The translations under genes and the position numbers were made by a program. Of a stretch of 64,000 bases of DNA, positions 50,453 through 58,627 are shown piece by piece. Each line of letters begins with the position of its first letter. Position 1 is the first letter of the stretch. The notes under the pieces were generated by a model. It was given only the letters and a program-made list of their open reading frames with translations, did not search any database and was not told where the DNA came from. Source of the stretch: CAZWBR01 sp964632305 (GTDB taxonomy: Bacteria > Bacteroidota > Bacteroidia > Bacteroidales > Prolixibacteraceae); the NCBI GenBank assembly GCA_964632305.1, contig CAZWBR010000005.1:1-64000 (forward strand), written 5' to 3'.

Positions 50453-51733
50453 TTACAGTCGCCCATCTACCAGTTCAACCGGCAGTACCCCTTTAACGTC
50501 ATAAATCACTGTCTTCTCTTTTTTCATAACCCGGAAGGGGAATGAAAGAAAATCGTTGTGGGCCACCACCAGTACGATCGCATCGTAAGGTTGTTCGCCT
50601 ATGGCGGGGATCAGTTCCAATCCGAATTTTCGGCTGACCTCCTCGGGATCGGCCCAGGGATCATACACCTGAACATTGCAACCGTAATCCTTTAATTCGT
50701 GAATGACATCGACCGCTTTCGTATTCCGAATATCAGGACAGTTCTCTTTAAACGTGATACCTAAAACCAATACATTGGAGTCCTTGATCGCGATCCCTTT
50801 TTTGATCATCAGCTTGATCACTTTCGAGGCGACAAACTTGCCCATTTCTTCGTTGACCCTACGGCCCGAAAGGATCACCTGGGGATAATACCCCAACGAC
50901 TCTGCCTTGGCAGTCAGGTAATAAGGATCAACCCCGATGCAGTGCCCCCCGACCAGTCCGGGTTTGAACTTCAAAAAGTTCCATTTTGTTCCGGCAGCCT
51001 CGATTACCTCGTTGGTGTCGATATCCATCCGGTCGAAGATTAGCGCCAACTCATTGACAAAAGAGATATTGAGGTCGCGCTGACAGTTTTCGATCACCTT
51101 GGCCGCCTCGGCTATTTTTATTGAAGGGGCTTTATAGGTGCCGTTTTTCAGAATTGTATTGTAGAGGGCATCGATCTTTTCAGCCGCTTCCGGTGTCGAT
51201 CCCGAAGTGATCTTACGAATGGTGGTTAGGGTATGAACCTTATCACCCGGATTGATCCTTTCGGGAGAATACCCTATAAAGAAGTCGGAGTTGAATTTCA
51301 ACCCTGAAGCTTTTTCCAGTTCAGGGACACAAACCTCTTCAGTCGCTCCGGGAAAGACTGTCGATTCGTAAATAACCGTATCGCCCTTCTTGAGCGCTTT
51401 GCCCACGCTCTTACTGGCATTCCGAAGAGCGCTAAGGTCAGGTTGATGTTGCTGATCGACGGGGGTAGGAACCGTGATAATGAATACGGTACAATCTCTG
51501 AGCTTGTCGGGATCAGAGGTAAACAGGAGTTTTCTGTCGTTATCCTCCTTTGAAATCATCTCTTTTAAAACGACATTGTCTACCTCAAGGGTTGAATCAA
51601 TCCCGGCATTCAGCTCTTCCACCCTTTTGTCATTAATGTCATAGCCAAGAGTGGTGTATTTTTTCCCAAATTCAATGGCCAACGGCAATCCAACATATCC
51701 CAGCCCGATAATTGCTATTTTTATGTTTCCCAT
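50453..51733 (-). CDS. UDP-N-acetyl-hexosamine 6-dehydrogenase (TviB/WbpA-like)
   Basis: From the ATG at 51733 the protein has 426 residues and starts MGNIKIAIIGLGYVGLPLAIEFGKKY (NAD site). An alternative ATG at 51772 adds 13 residues. GDTVIYESTVFPGATEEVCVPELEKASGLKFNSDFFIGYSPERINPGDKVH and KFKPGLVGGHCIGVDPYYLTAKAESLGY (catalytic Cys in GGHCIGVDPYY) identify the UDP-GlcNAc/GalNAc/ManNAc dehydrogenase group. VLGITFKENCPDIRNTKAVDVIHEL is the C-terminal UDP-binding part. It supplies a UDP-N-acetyl-hexosaminuronic acid for system 1. It lies 9-48 nt after the regulator gene. Confidence 0.92.
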   Translation of the reverse strand: MGNIKIAIIGLGYVGLPLAIEFGKKYTTLGYDINDKRVEELNAGIDSTLEVDNVVLKEMISKEDNDRKLLFTSDPDKLRDCTVFIITVPTPVDQQHQPDLSALRNASKSVGKALKKGDTVIYESTVFPGATEEVCVPELEKASGLKFNSDFFIGYSPERINPGDKVHTLTTIRKITSGSTPEAAEKIDALYNTILKNGTYKAPSIKIAEAAKVIENCQRDLNISFVNELALIFDRMDIDTNEVIEAAGTKWNFLKFKPGLVGGHCIGVDPYYLTAKAESLGYYPQVILSGRRVNEEMGKFVASKVIKLMIKKGIAIKDSNVLVLGITFKENCPDIRNTKAVDVIHELKDYGCNVQVYDPWADPEEVSRKFGLELIPAIGEQPYDAIVLVVAHNDFLSFPFRVMKKEKTVIYDVKGVLPVELVDGRL

Positions 51734-51780
51734 TCTTTTGTAAGTTAGATCGGAAGTCCCGTTATTATCCATTCACCCGG

Positions 51781-52308
51781 CTAAGCATGCCATAACAACA
51801 ATCTGGATTTTTCATTCGACAGAAGATCTTCCTTCTCTTCAGGTCTACCGAAGATAAATTTCAGGTTGCGTTGTACTGTATTTTGAGTATTAGAAATCAT
51901 GTTGATGATCTCGATGTTTTCCAGATCATTGCCTATCATTAGTATATAAGGCTCTTGAGTCTTGTTGGAAAAACTGTAATTACCGGTAATCCAGATTTCC
52001 TTTATGTTTTTGAATCGAGTGGTGGCACAGTCAAGTACCTTGTCAATCCCAATGTATTTCAAGACCATGCTTTTTATCTCGCTGAAGAGAGGGTGTGATT
52101 CATTGGCCCGGTACATTTTCTTGTTCCCGTCGAAATCAGAAAGCAGTAAACCGGCCTTTTCAAAACGGTTCAACTCCAGCCGAATGGCATTCGACGATTC
52201 CCCAAACTCTTCAGCCAATCCCCGCAGATAACCGTTGTTCTTTTGATTGATGAAAAAGCGGATCATCAGCTTAATTCTTGTCTGCGATGTGATCAGTGTC
52301 TCGAGCAA
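51781..52308 (-). CDS. Winged-helix DNA-binding protein with degenerate nucleotidyltransferase-like domain
   Basis: The 175-residue protein has an N-terminal winged helix: TLITSQTRIKLMIRFFINQKNNGYLRGLAEEFGESSNAIRLELNRFEKAGLLLSDFDGNKKMYRANESHPLFSEI. This is followed by KSMVLKYIGIDKVLDCATTRFKNIKEIWITGNYS and PYILMIGNDLENIEIINMI, which resembles a nucleotidyltransferase fold without its usual catalytic GS...D residues. The start is a TTG, because the first ATG comes inside the helix-turn-helix. It heads system 1 and immediately precedes the UDP-sugar dehydrogenase, so it may regulate this locus. I do not know the ligand. Confidence 0.75.
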   Translation of the reverse strand: MLETLITSQTRIKLMIRFFINQKNNGYLRGLAEEFGESSNAIRLELNRFEKAGLLLSDFDGNKKMYRANESHPLFSEIKSMVLKYIGIDKVLDCATTRFKNIKEIWITGNYSFSNKTQEPYILMIGNDLENIEIINMISNTQNTVQRNLKFIFGRPEEKEDLLSNEKSRLLLWHA

Positions 52309-52963
52309 CTTCTTTTGTATTGTAGGGTATGGTATTCGGACTTTTGAACAGGGCTTTCCTAAAACTGCCGTTCAGGCAGAAAAATCAATAAGAGTGAGAT
52401 TCGAATAGGATATAAGTATTCATACTGACTTCTATTGGAACAGATTAGTTCTGGTTAAAACCTTTAACCGACAGTCAGCAAAGCTAAAGTGTTTAGCTTG
52501 AATATTGATGTGTGTTAATATTGTGAAAATGAAACGAATGATCTTTTAGTCCCGAAAAAGGCGAACCTCAAAGGCTGTGAATATTGTTAAATGCAGGTAG
52601 TTTTCACAGAAGACAACCGTGAATGAAATCTGTTATTTTACTCCTGTCAGTTTTGTCGGCTGTTGCCCTTTTCTTGCAGCTCCGCCTCCTCAGTCACAGT
52701 CACTTGTCCTGTACTAAGTGGTAAATAAATAATAAGCGATTGTAAATCCGTTATTTATACAGTTGACAACCGGCTCTGTTGAAATATTGAGCAACAAAAT
52801 TACTCAATATTTCGATATTTTGAAATGCAATGATGTAATTTAACAATTAAATTATGCCATCAATAGCCCTATCCCAAATAATCCCTGGAAAGATATTTCG
52901 TTTAGGTTTTGAGTGGGTTATCTGCGTGATAGATAATTGGTTAAATTGACATAAAAAAGTATT
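52309..52963. other. 655-nt intergenic region before the glycan operon
   Basis: No gene is supported. It holds the weak terminator-like hairpin at 52361-52384, and at 52676-52698 a copy of the AGCTCCGCCTCCTCAGTCAC segment also found at 29629-29651. The long untranslated stretch between rfbC and the winged-helix gene is where a NusG paralogue such as UpxY would be expected to help RNA polymerase read through, but no named element was recognised. Confidence 0.55.
52361..52384 (-). terminator. Short hairpin with U tract, possible attenuator
   Basis: On the minus strand CTGCC-TGAAC-GGCAG is followed by TTTTAG. The stem has only 5 bp, so it is a weak candidate. It lies about 50 nt before the start of the winged-helix gene and could attenuate transcription coming from rfbAC, which UpxY might overcome. 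Confidence 0.35.
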
Positions 52964-53521
52964 CTATTCAAAGAAAAACGGTGACTCTTTTTCGGCTAAG
53001 GATTTTAATAACTGATCCTTACCGGAGAGTTGGACCTCTTCAGCCGGAATCTGCCAATCAATCGCCAGTTCGGGATCGTTCCAGGCAATGCCATCATCAT
53101 GCGAAGGGGCATAATCATTGTCTACTTTATAGGCAAAAATAGCCTCTTCGCTAAGCACCACGAAGCCGTGGGCGAATCCCCTGGGAATGAATAATTGTCT
53201 TTTGTCTTCCCCGGTCAGTTCTATCTTGACCGATTTCCCGTAGGTGGGCGATCCATTGCGGAGGTCCACCGCCACATCAAGTACCCGACCTGAGATGCAA
53301 CGCACCAGCTTGGCTTGTGTGTAGGGTGGACGCTGAAAGTGAAGTCCGCGCAAAACCCCTCTCATCGATCGGGATTCATTGTCCTGAACAAAGGTGACCG
53401 GCCCGATGGCCGCCTCAAATGCCTTTTGATTGTAGGATTCGAAAAAATAGCCCCGGTGATCGCCAAAGACCTTGGGTTCGATGATCACCACTTCGGGTAT
53501 TTCCGTTGGAATAAAATTCAT
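52964..53521 (-). CDS. rfbC: dTDP-4-dehydrorhamnose 3,5-epimerase
   Basis: The 185-residue cupin-fold epimerase has IIEPKVFGDHRGYFFESYNQKAFEAAIG, FVQDNESRSMRGVLRGLHFQRPPYTQAKLVRCISGRVLDVAVDLR (catalytic His in GLHFQ) and IPRGFAHGFVVLSEEAIFAYKVDNDYAPSHDDGIAWNDPELAIDW. It converts dTDP-4-keto-6-deoxyglucose to dTDP-4-keto-rhamnose. The next enzyme, RfbD, is not in the window, so dTDP-rhamnose would have to be completed by a gene elsewhere. It follows rfbA by 8 nt. Confidence 0.96.
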   Translation of the reverse strand: MNFIPTEIPEVVIIEPKVFGDHRGYFFESYNQKAFEAAIGPVTFVQDNESRSMRGVLRGLHFQRPPYTQAKLVRCISGRVLDVAVDLRNGSPTYGKSVKIELTGEDKRQLFIPRGFAHGFVVLSEEAIFAYKVDNDYAPSHDDGIAWNDPELAIDWQIPAEEVQLSGKDQLLKSLAEKESPFFFE

Positions 53522-53529
53522 GAAAATGA

Positions 53530-54411
53530 TTAATATTGATCTTTGGTCAACGATAAAAGATATTGGCCATATTGGTTTTTACTCAGGGCATTCCCCATTT
53601 TTTGCAACTGCTCCTTATCGATCCATCCTTTGCGGAAAGCGATCTCCTCGGGACATGAAACCTTTAGCCCGGTCCGTTTTTCGATCGTTTCGATAAAATG
53701 GCTGGCTTCCAGTAATGATTCGTGCGTGCCGGTGTCCAGCCAGGCATAACCTCGTCCCATTAATTCTACTTTCAGGCTTCCCCTATCGAGATATTCCTGG
53801 TTTACCGTGGTAATCTCCAGTTCTCCTCTTGGAGAAGGTTTAATGCTCTTGGCAATCTCAACCACTGAATTGGGGTAAAAGTAGAGTCCGACAACCGCGA
53901 AATTCGACTTAGGCTTTGCCGGTTTCTCCTCGATAGTCGTCACATTCCCCTCCTGGTCAAAGGTGCAGACCCCGTAACGTTCCGGATCGTTGACCCAATA
54001 ACCGAATACCGTAGCTTTCCCTTCTTCAGCAACAGTACTGACCGCGTCGGAAAGTAAACCGGTAAATCCATGGCCATAGAAGATATTGTCGCCCAAGACC
54101 AGGCATACATTATCCTTTCCAATGAATTCCTCGCCAAGGATAAACGCCTGGGCTAAACCATCGGGAGAGGGTTGAATCACATAGCTTAATTCAATTCCCC
54201 ATTGGGAGCCATCGCCTAATAGTTTTATAAAATTATGCTGATCATCAGGAGTGGTGATGATCAGTATCTCCCTGATCCCTGCCAACATTAGGACCGAAAG
54301 CGGGTAATAGATCATCGGTTTATCGTAGATCGGCAACATCTGCTTGGATGTTCCAAGTGTGATGGGGTGTAATCTTGTTCCTGAGCCTCCGGCAAGTATG
54401 ATTCCTTTCAT
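53530..54411 (-). CDS. rfbA: Glucose-1-phosphate thymidylyltransferase
   Basis: The 293-residue protein starts MKGIILAGGSGTRLHPITLGTSKQMLPIYDKPMIYYPLSVLMLAGIREILIITTPDD, the nucleotide-binding signature. YVIQPSPDGLAQAFILGEEFIG, LVLGDNIFYGHG and EEKPAKPKSNFAVVGLYFY follow. It makes dTDP-glucose from dTTP and glucose-1-phosphate, feeding RfbB at 6.7 kb and the FdtA/FdtB branch. The start codon is the ATG at 54411. It follows upxY after an 80-nt AT-rich gap. Confidence 0.96.
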   Translation of the reverse strand: MKGIILAGGSGTRLHPITLGTSKQMLPIYDKPMIYYPLSVLMLAGIREILIITTPDDQHNFIKLLGDGSQWGIELSYVIQPSPDGLAQAFILGEEFIGKDNVCLVLGDNIFYGHGFTGLLSDAVSTVAEEGKATVFGYWVNDPERYGVCTFDQEGNVTTIEEKPAKPKSNFAVVGLYFYPNSVVEIAKSIKPSPRGELEITTVNQEYLDRGSLKVELMGRGYAWLDTGTHESLLEASHFIETIEKRTGLKVSCPEEIAFRKGWIDKEQLQKMGNALSKNQYGQYLLSLTKDQY

Positions 54412-54490
54412 AGTTGATTTAAATTAAATATCTGTTATAGGTTGGGTTAAGCCTTTATTGTATCTTTTGACTAATTATATATGAATCAGA

Positions 54491-55009
54491 TTATTCCTGA
54501 ACGGTGGGGACTAACTTCCCGGTCGCTTCAATTAAAACGGTATAGCCTAATGGCGGAATCCGTAAAGCGACCCGGTTTTTCCCGCGATATTCCACTAATT
54601 CACCAATTGTACCGCACAGCGGACCTGAAACCACTTCCACCATTTGTCCGGGTTGAAGCTTTTCAGTTGTAGCTTCCAGTTCCAAATCGCTCTGCCCCAA
54701 CATCCTTTTTAACAGGTCAATGTCTTCGTCGCGGATGATGGCTGCTTTCCCTTCAAAATGGACGTAGCAAACGGCATAGTCGCATTTCAGAACTTTTTCA
54801 TAGTCACTCTTGGCTATGTGGACAAATACATATCCGCTGATTAAGGGCATCTCAACCCATTTTTTGCGGTCACTCCACTGCCGGAGTTTCCGTTGTAAAG
54901 GTAAATAGGCTTCAATACCTGTAGCTGCCAAATCGGCAAGGACCTTTTTTTCGGTCCTCGATCTGACGTATACAGCGTACCATTTATGATTAGGTTCTTG
55001 TAGTATCAT
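54491..55009 (-). CDS. UpxY-type NusG-like transcription antiterminator
   Basis: From the ATG at 55009 the protein has 172 residues. The NGN domain is clear: NHKWYAVYVRSRTEKKVLADLAATGIEAYLPLQRKLRQWSDRKKWVEMPLISGYVFVHI. A KOW-containing C-terminus follows (LQPGQMVEVVSGPLCGTIGELVEYRGKNRVALRI). In Bacteroides, UpxY proteins at the head of each capsule locus prevent premature termination of that locus, so this gene should enable transcription of the genes to its left. An in-frame TTG at 55033 is not needed. Confidence 0.9.
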   Translation of the reverse strand: MILQEPNHKWYAVYVRSRTEKKVLADLAATGIEAYLPLQRKLRQWSDRKKWVEMPLISGYVFVHIAKSDYEKVLKCDYAVCYVHFEGKAAIIRDEDIDLLKRMLGQSDLELEATTEKLQPGQMVEVVSGPLCGTIGELVEYRGKNRVALRIPPLGYTVLIEATGKLVPTVQE

Positions 55010-55030
55010 ATACTGTAATACTTGGATGGA

Positions 55031-55038
55031 CAAAAATA
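55031..55038 (-). promoter_or_regulatory. Candidate Bacteroidota -7 box for upxY
   Basis: TATTTTTG on the minus strand fits the TAnnTTTG consensus and lies 22 nt before the upxY ATG. No convincing -33 TTTG is seen at the usual distance, so this is tentative. Confidence 0.3.
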
Positions 55039-55128
55039 ATAAAAACCCAATAATAAAAGAGTATAACCCGATATAGTTAAAAACATCCCGGACTTTAATG
55101 ATTGATCAGCCGATGATTGTTATTAACC

Positions 55129-55178
55129 GTCAATAATTGTCACTGATTGTCATTGTTTTTTTGACCATAAATGACCAC
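55129..55178. repeat. Word array, 10-nt period (GTCAnTnATT words)
   Basis: GTCAATAATT GTCACTGATT GTCATTGTTT are followed by the inverted TTTTGACCAT AAATGACCAC. This is the same family as the array at 7954-8066. The two are near opposite ends of the polysaccharide locus. Confidence 0.75.
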
Positions 55179-55186
55179 TCCCGCTT

Positions 55187-55345
55187 TTTCATCCGATGCC
55201 CCTCTCTTCTTCACATGCCCAAAGCCGGGGTTATACCATGCTTTTTCTTAGGCTCCTCTATGGTTTCTCTATGTTAGCATACAGGAACCTTGGAGGAACC
55301 ATACAGGAACCATACAGATACCCCGGAGTTGACCCGACCGTGAAC
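55187..55345 (-). repeat. Dispersed repeat with 11-nt word array (copy 2)
   Basis: On the minus strand, words of 11 nt run TATCTGTATGG TTCCTGTATGG TTCCTCCAAGG TTCCTGTATGC TAACATAGAGA AACCATAGAGG. The array is preceded by GGTCGGGTCAACTCCGGGG and followed by AGAAAAAGCATGGTATAAC. These flanks match those of copy 1 at 155-315, so the two are homologous over about 160 nt. They lie just outside both ends of the minus-strand region, in opposite orientation. Confidence 0.8.
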
Positions 55346-55629
55346 AGGAGTTGCCTGAGCTTGTCGAAGGCAGTCGCCTGAGCCTGTTGATGGCTGAGCC
55401 CCTGCTCTTCCAAAACCGATACTGATTGCTGTCGGGTTCGGAATCGGGAAGCTCAAATGCCCCGTTGTCCTTGCGATCCATCACCCCTTCCCGTATATTC
55501 GCTTCGGGAGCGGGCGACTTTCCTGTCTGACGTTACTATCGTCGGATGGCGGATTGATGTGGGGCAGAATCTTGCAAATTACCACTGCGCCCACCATTGG
55601 CTATATTGCGCGCTATGCGCTGTTGCCTT

Positions 55630-56277
55630 TCAGTATTTGGGTGTTTTTGATTTGATATCCAGTAATATATATCTAATTAAATAGGGGTCGGCCTGGGTGA
55701 TTTTCTTAACATTTAAGAGATACTCATAACCTTCTTCAAAGTCGAATCCTTCAATTTCAATGATGGCCATCCAATTGTCGGTCCCACTCTTCCTGGCATG
55801 TAAGGCATTATAAATCTTAGGTGAGGATTCTGTACCTTCATATTCTCCCGGATATTTAGGTGTAAACTTTACTGTTTTTGATGATACAAAAAGCTCACAG
55901 TTTTCTTCACTATCTTCAGTAATCGTTTTCTCCTTTGAAAGTTGTTCCAAATAAACATACTTAATCGAAGAAACGTCTTGTGGCGGTTCGCTCATCCACA
56001 CTTTTTTTGCTTTCAGGGTATATTTATATCCTCTTTCATAATCAAGATCGAGGTCTTCAAAAATCAAATCAAGCAGTTGTCGTTTTTGATTGTCATCGTT
56101 GTCAGAAAAGATTAAAGGCTGAGTCCAAATGTCGCTCAATATACTTGCCCCGTATCCGGTTTCAGGGTAAATAGTTATTTCAACGGTTTTTTCGGTGTCG
56201 TTTTCTTCGTCTTTGAGACAACTGGTAAGAAATATGACCGAAGCAATGAGGCCAATAAACAGAGGTAGTTTTCTCAT
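55630..56277 (-). CDS. Lipoprotein with two DUF4377-like repeats
   Basis: From the ATG at 56277 the protein has 215 residues. MRKLPLFIGLIASVIFLTSCLKDEEND is a lipoprotein signal with a TSC lipobox. Two similar units follow: LDLDYERGYKYTLKAKKVWMSEPPQDVSSIKYVYLEQLSKE and FDFEEGYEYLLNVKKITQADPYLIRYILLDIKSK. Both end in the DUF4377 pattern, a small Bacteroidota domain of unknown function. It is predicted to be at the periplasmic or outer membrane surface. It is separated from upxY by a 600-nt repeat-rich gap, so it is not part of the polysaccharide operon. Confidence 0.8.
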   Translation of the reverse strand: MRKLPLFIGLIASVIFLTSCLKDEENDTEKTVEITIYPETGYGASILSDIWTQPLIFSDNDDNQKRQLLDLIFEDLDLDYERGYKYTLKAKKVWMSEPPQDVSSIKYVYLEQLSKEKTITEDSEENCELFVSSKTVKFTPKYPGEYEGTESSPKIYNALHARKSGTDNWMAIIEIEGFDFEEGYEYLLNVKKITQADPYLIRYILLDIKSKTPKY

Positions 56278-56668
56278 ATCATTCAGAATTGTAGTTAACA
56301 TTATATGGCAGATGCCTTAATTTCGGATTGGTTGCGTCTCCCGTTAAATAAATAACTGCTTTGTTTAGGCAATTTATCGGACAATTATAAGATTACCGTT
56401 ACCCGGTTATGGTGTAAATCAGTCGTTCTGTTTTATAATAGGTATCCGGCTGTGTATTTGGGAATAGTTCTGTATTAAGATTTCTCTCTTTTGAGAGACG
56501 GATTTTATGCCGCGAAAAGAGGTTAAAGAGGATCAGCCGAAAACTCTTTTTTAGGGGCCTTAAAAAATCTTTAAAAAATTTTCCGTTTACGATAACGGAA
56601 ATATGTCAGGAATCATTAATTTGGCGTCGTTAAAAAAATTAACAACAAAGTACCAAACTATTTGCATC
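56278..56668. other. 390-nt divergent intergenic region
   Basis: This divergent region lies between the DUF4377 lipoprotein (minus) and the DUF1080 gene (plus) and should hold both promoters. It contains, at 56358-56381, the segment GCTTTGTTTAGGCAATTTATC also present at 8073-8097. The final 120 nt have an A/T-rich leader with ACGATAACGG. No gene or clear operator is visible. Confidence 0.5.
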
Positions 56669-58042
56669 ATGAAGAAATTATTGATTACAGCGGTTTTTAG
56701 TTGCATCATGCTGATTACTTTCGGTCAGGCCGACGGATGGGTGAACCTCATCAACGGGAAGAACCTGAAAGGTTGGAAGAAGCTAAACGGGACGGCTGAT
56801 TACCGTATCTCGGGTAACGAGATTATCGGGAGCAGTAAGGTGGGGACGCCCAACACTTTTTTAGCCACTGAGAAAACTTACGGCGATTTTATCCTGGAGT
56901 ATGAGATGAAGATGGACGAAGGGTTAAACTCGGGGGTTCAGATCCGTAGTCTAAGCAAACCGGAAGTAATGGACGGCCGGGTCCATGGCTACCAGATCGA
57001 ATGTGACGATTCCGAAAGAGCCTGGTCGGCCGGTATCTATGATGAGGCCCGCAGGGGATGGATCTATCCGTTGGAGTATAATCAACCGGCAAAGAAGGCT
57101 TTTAAAAAGGGCGCATGGAACAGTTACCGTGTCGAGGCAATCGGAAATTCCATCCGGACCTGGCTGAACGGGGTTCCCTGTGCTAACCTGGTCGATGATA
57201 TGACCCCTGAAGGATTTATCGCGTTGCAGGTCCACAGCATCGGAAACGATTCAACCCTGGCCGGGAAAGCAATCAGTTGGCGTAACGTCCGCATTCTCAC
57301 CTCAAATCTGGATAAGGAACGTAAAGCGATGGATCAGAGTGTTCCTGAGGTAAGTTATTTGAATAATACACTGACCGAAAGAGAGAAAAACGAAGGTTGG
57401 AAGCTGCTTTGGAATGGAAAAACATCGGAAGGCTGGCGGAGTATGAGAAGTGCAACCTTCCCCGAAAAGGGCTGGAGCATGGAGAACGGCGAGTTGATTG
57501 CCAACAAACCCGGAAATAAGGGCGGAGGAGATATTATCACCGTCGCTCCTTTCAAGAACTTCATCCTTGAGTTTGATTTTAATTATGCGCCGGGCGGTAA
57601 TGGCGGAGTTAAATATTTTATTCAGCTACAGCCCGATGGCTCTTCTTCGGGTATCGGGTGTGAATACCAGGTCCTGGACGATAAGAAACATCCCGACGCT
57701 AAAGCCGGGTTTAACGGTAACCGTACAGTCGGGTCTCTTTACGATCTGATCGCGGCCAATGGAAAAATCTTTAATCCTGCTCTGCCGATGGCGAAAGTCG
57801 ACAATGGCCCCAGCCAATGGAACCGTGGACGGATCGAAATACGTGGCAACTATGTGGCCCATTACCTTAACGGGATTAAAGTGGTTGAATACACCCGTGG
57901 GTCGCAGTTGTGGAAAGCATTGGTGGCTACTAGCAAATACGCCAAATATACCGGTTTCGGCGAGTATGAATCGGGACATATCCTGATCCAGGATCACCAG
58001 GATGAAATTCGTTACCGGAACATGAAGATCAGGGAATTGTAA
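56669..58042 (+). CDS. Secreted protein with two DUF1080 (3-keto-disaccharide hydrolase) domains
   Basis: From the ATG at 56669 the protein has 457 residues and a signal peptide MKKLLITAVFSCIMLITFGQA. Two DUF1080 jelly-roll domains follow. The first begins GWVNLINGKNLKGWKKLNGTADY and has GLNSGVQIRS, VHGYQIECDDSERAWSAGIYDEARRGW and WNSYRVEAIGNSIRTWLNGVPCANLVD. The second begins GWKLLWNGKTSEGWRS and has GGNGGVKYFIQ, GCEYQVLDDKKHPDA and NGIKVVEYTRGS. The family includes hydrolases of 3-keto-glycosides. It is a likely partner of the Gfo/Idh/MocA and DUF6807 genes nearby. An upstream start at 56603 would spoil the signal peptide. Confidence 0.9.
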   Translation: MKKLLITAVFSCIMLITFGQADGWVNLINGKNLKGWKKLNGTADYRISGNEIIGSSKVGTPNTFLATEKTYGDFILEYEMKMDEGLNSGVQIRSLSKPEVMDGRVHGYQIECDDSERAWSAGIYDEARRGWIYPLEYNQPAKKAFKKGAWNSYRVEAIGNSIRTWLNGVPCANLVDDMTPEGFIALQVHSIGNDSTLAGKAISWRNVRILTSNLDKERKAMDQSVPEVSYLNNTLTEREKNEGWKLLWNGKTSEGWRSMRSATFPEKGWSMENGELIANKPGNKGGGDIITVAPFKNFILEFDFNYAPGGNGGVKYFIQLQPDGSSSGIGCEYQVLDDKKHPDAKAGFNGNRTVGSLYDLIAANGKIFNPALPMAKVDNGPSQWNRGRIEIRGNYVAHYLNGIKVVEYTRGSQLWKALVATSKYAKYTGFGEYESGHILIQDHQDEIRYRNMKIREL

Positions 58043-58129
58043 TATTTTTCATAATTAGCTTTGTAAATTTTTATGGTTTAAGTGGCTGGGTCAGTGACAA
58101 ATGATCCGGCTGCTTTTAATTCTTTGATT

Positions 58130-58609
58130 ATGGAGCTATTCCATCGAACGGTCGCCAGTCCGCTGGGTAATATTCTGCTTCAATCCGATAAGGACTCCTT
58201 GCTGCTCTTGCAATTCCTGGGTGAAGCCTCTGTTCAGGATTCCCGGATTCCTGAAATCCTGGGAAAGGCGGCAATCCAGCTTGACGAATATTTCGGAGGA
58301 TCGAGAAGGGTCTTCGATTTGGCGCTCTCGGTTGAGGGAACAGACTTTCAGGAAAGGGTCTGGCAATTAGTTCAGCAGGTGGAGTATGGGAAAACCAGTA
58401 GTTATGGTGAGTTGGCCAATCATTTGGGATCATCTGTTTTTTCGAGAGCGGTAGGTCTGGCCAATGGGAAAAACCCGATCCCGATTATTATCCCCTGCCA
58501 CCGTATTATTGGCAGTAGCGGTAAACTAACCGGTTATTCCGGAGGATTGGAACGAAAGAAATGGTTGCTTCTGCATGAACAACAGCATAGGAATGAATTG
58601 TTGTTTTAG
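58130..58609 (+). CDS. ogt: Methylated-DNA-protein-cysteine methyltransferase (Ogt type)
   Basis: From the ATG at 58130 the protein has 159 residues. The active site NPIPIIIPCHRIIGSSGKLTGYSGGLERKKWLLLHE contains PCHR with the acceptor cysteine, preceded by VQQVEYGKTSSYGELANHLGSSVFSRAVGLANGKN (the winged helix). It removes O6-methyl or other alkyl groups from guanine in a suicide reaction. The length and motif are normal for single-domain Ogt. A GTG at 58082 is less likely as start. It shares a short gap with the convergent AraC gene. Confidence 0.93.
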   Translation: MELFHRTVASPLGNILLQSDKDSLLLLQFLGEASVQDSRIPEILGKAAIQLDEYFGGSRRVFDLALSVEGTDFQERVWQLVQQVEYGKTSSYGELANHLGSSVFSRAVGLANGKNPIPIIIPCHRIIGSSGKLTGYSGGLERKKWLLLHEQQHRNELLF

Positions 58610-58627
58610 CCTGGAAAGATTCTGTCT

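Larger units (their letters stand above)
55010..55629. other. 620-nt intergenic region upstream of upxY
   Basis: I support no gene here. It contains a candidate promoter box, a decamer array (55129-55178), the dispersed 11-nt repeat (55187-55345), the palindromic motif CCTGAGCTTGTCGAAGG (55354-55370) and about 250 nt of GC-richer sequence that looks like degenerate repeat or gene remnant. The small frames on either strand are not supported by any family pattern. Confidence 0.55.

Noticed and set aside
51740..51765. Sequence resembling a sequencing adapter (CTTCCGATCT on the minus strand)
   Set aside because: Only ten bases match and the reading frame is continuous through it, so chance is the simplest explanation.
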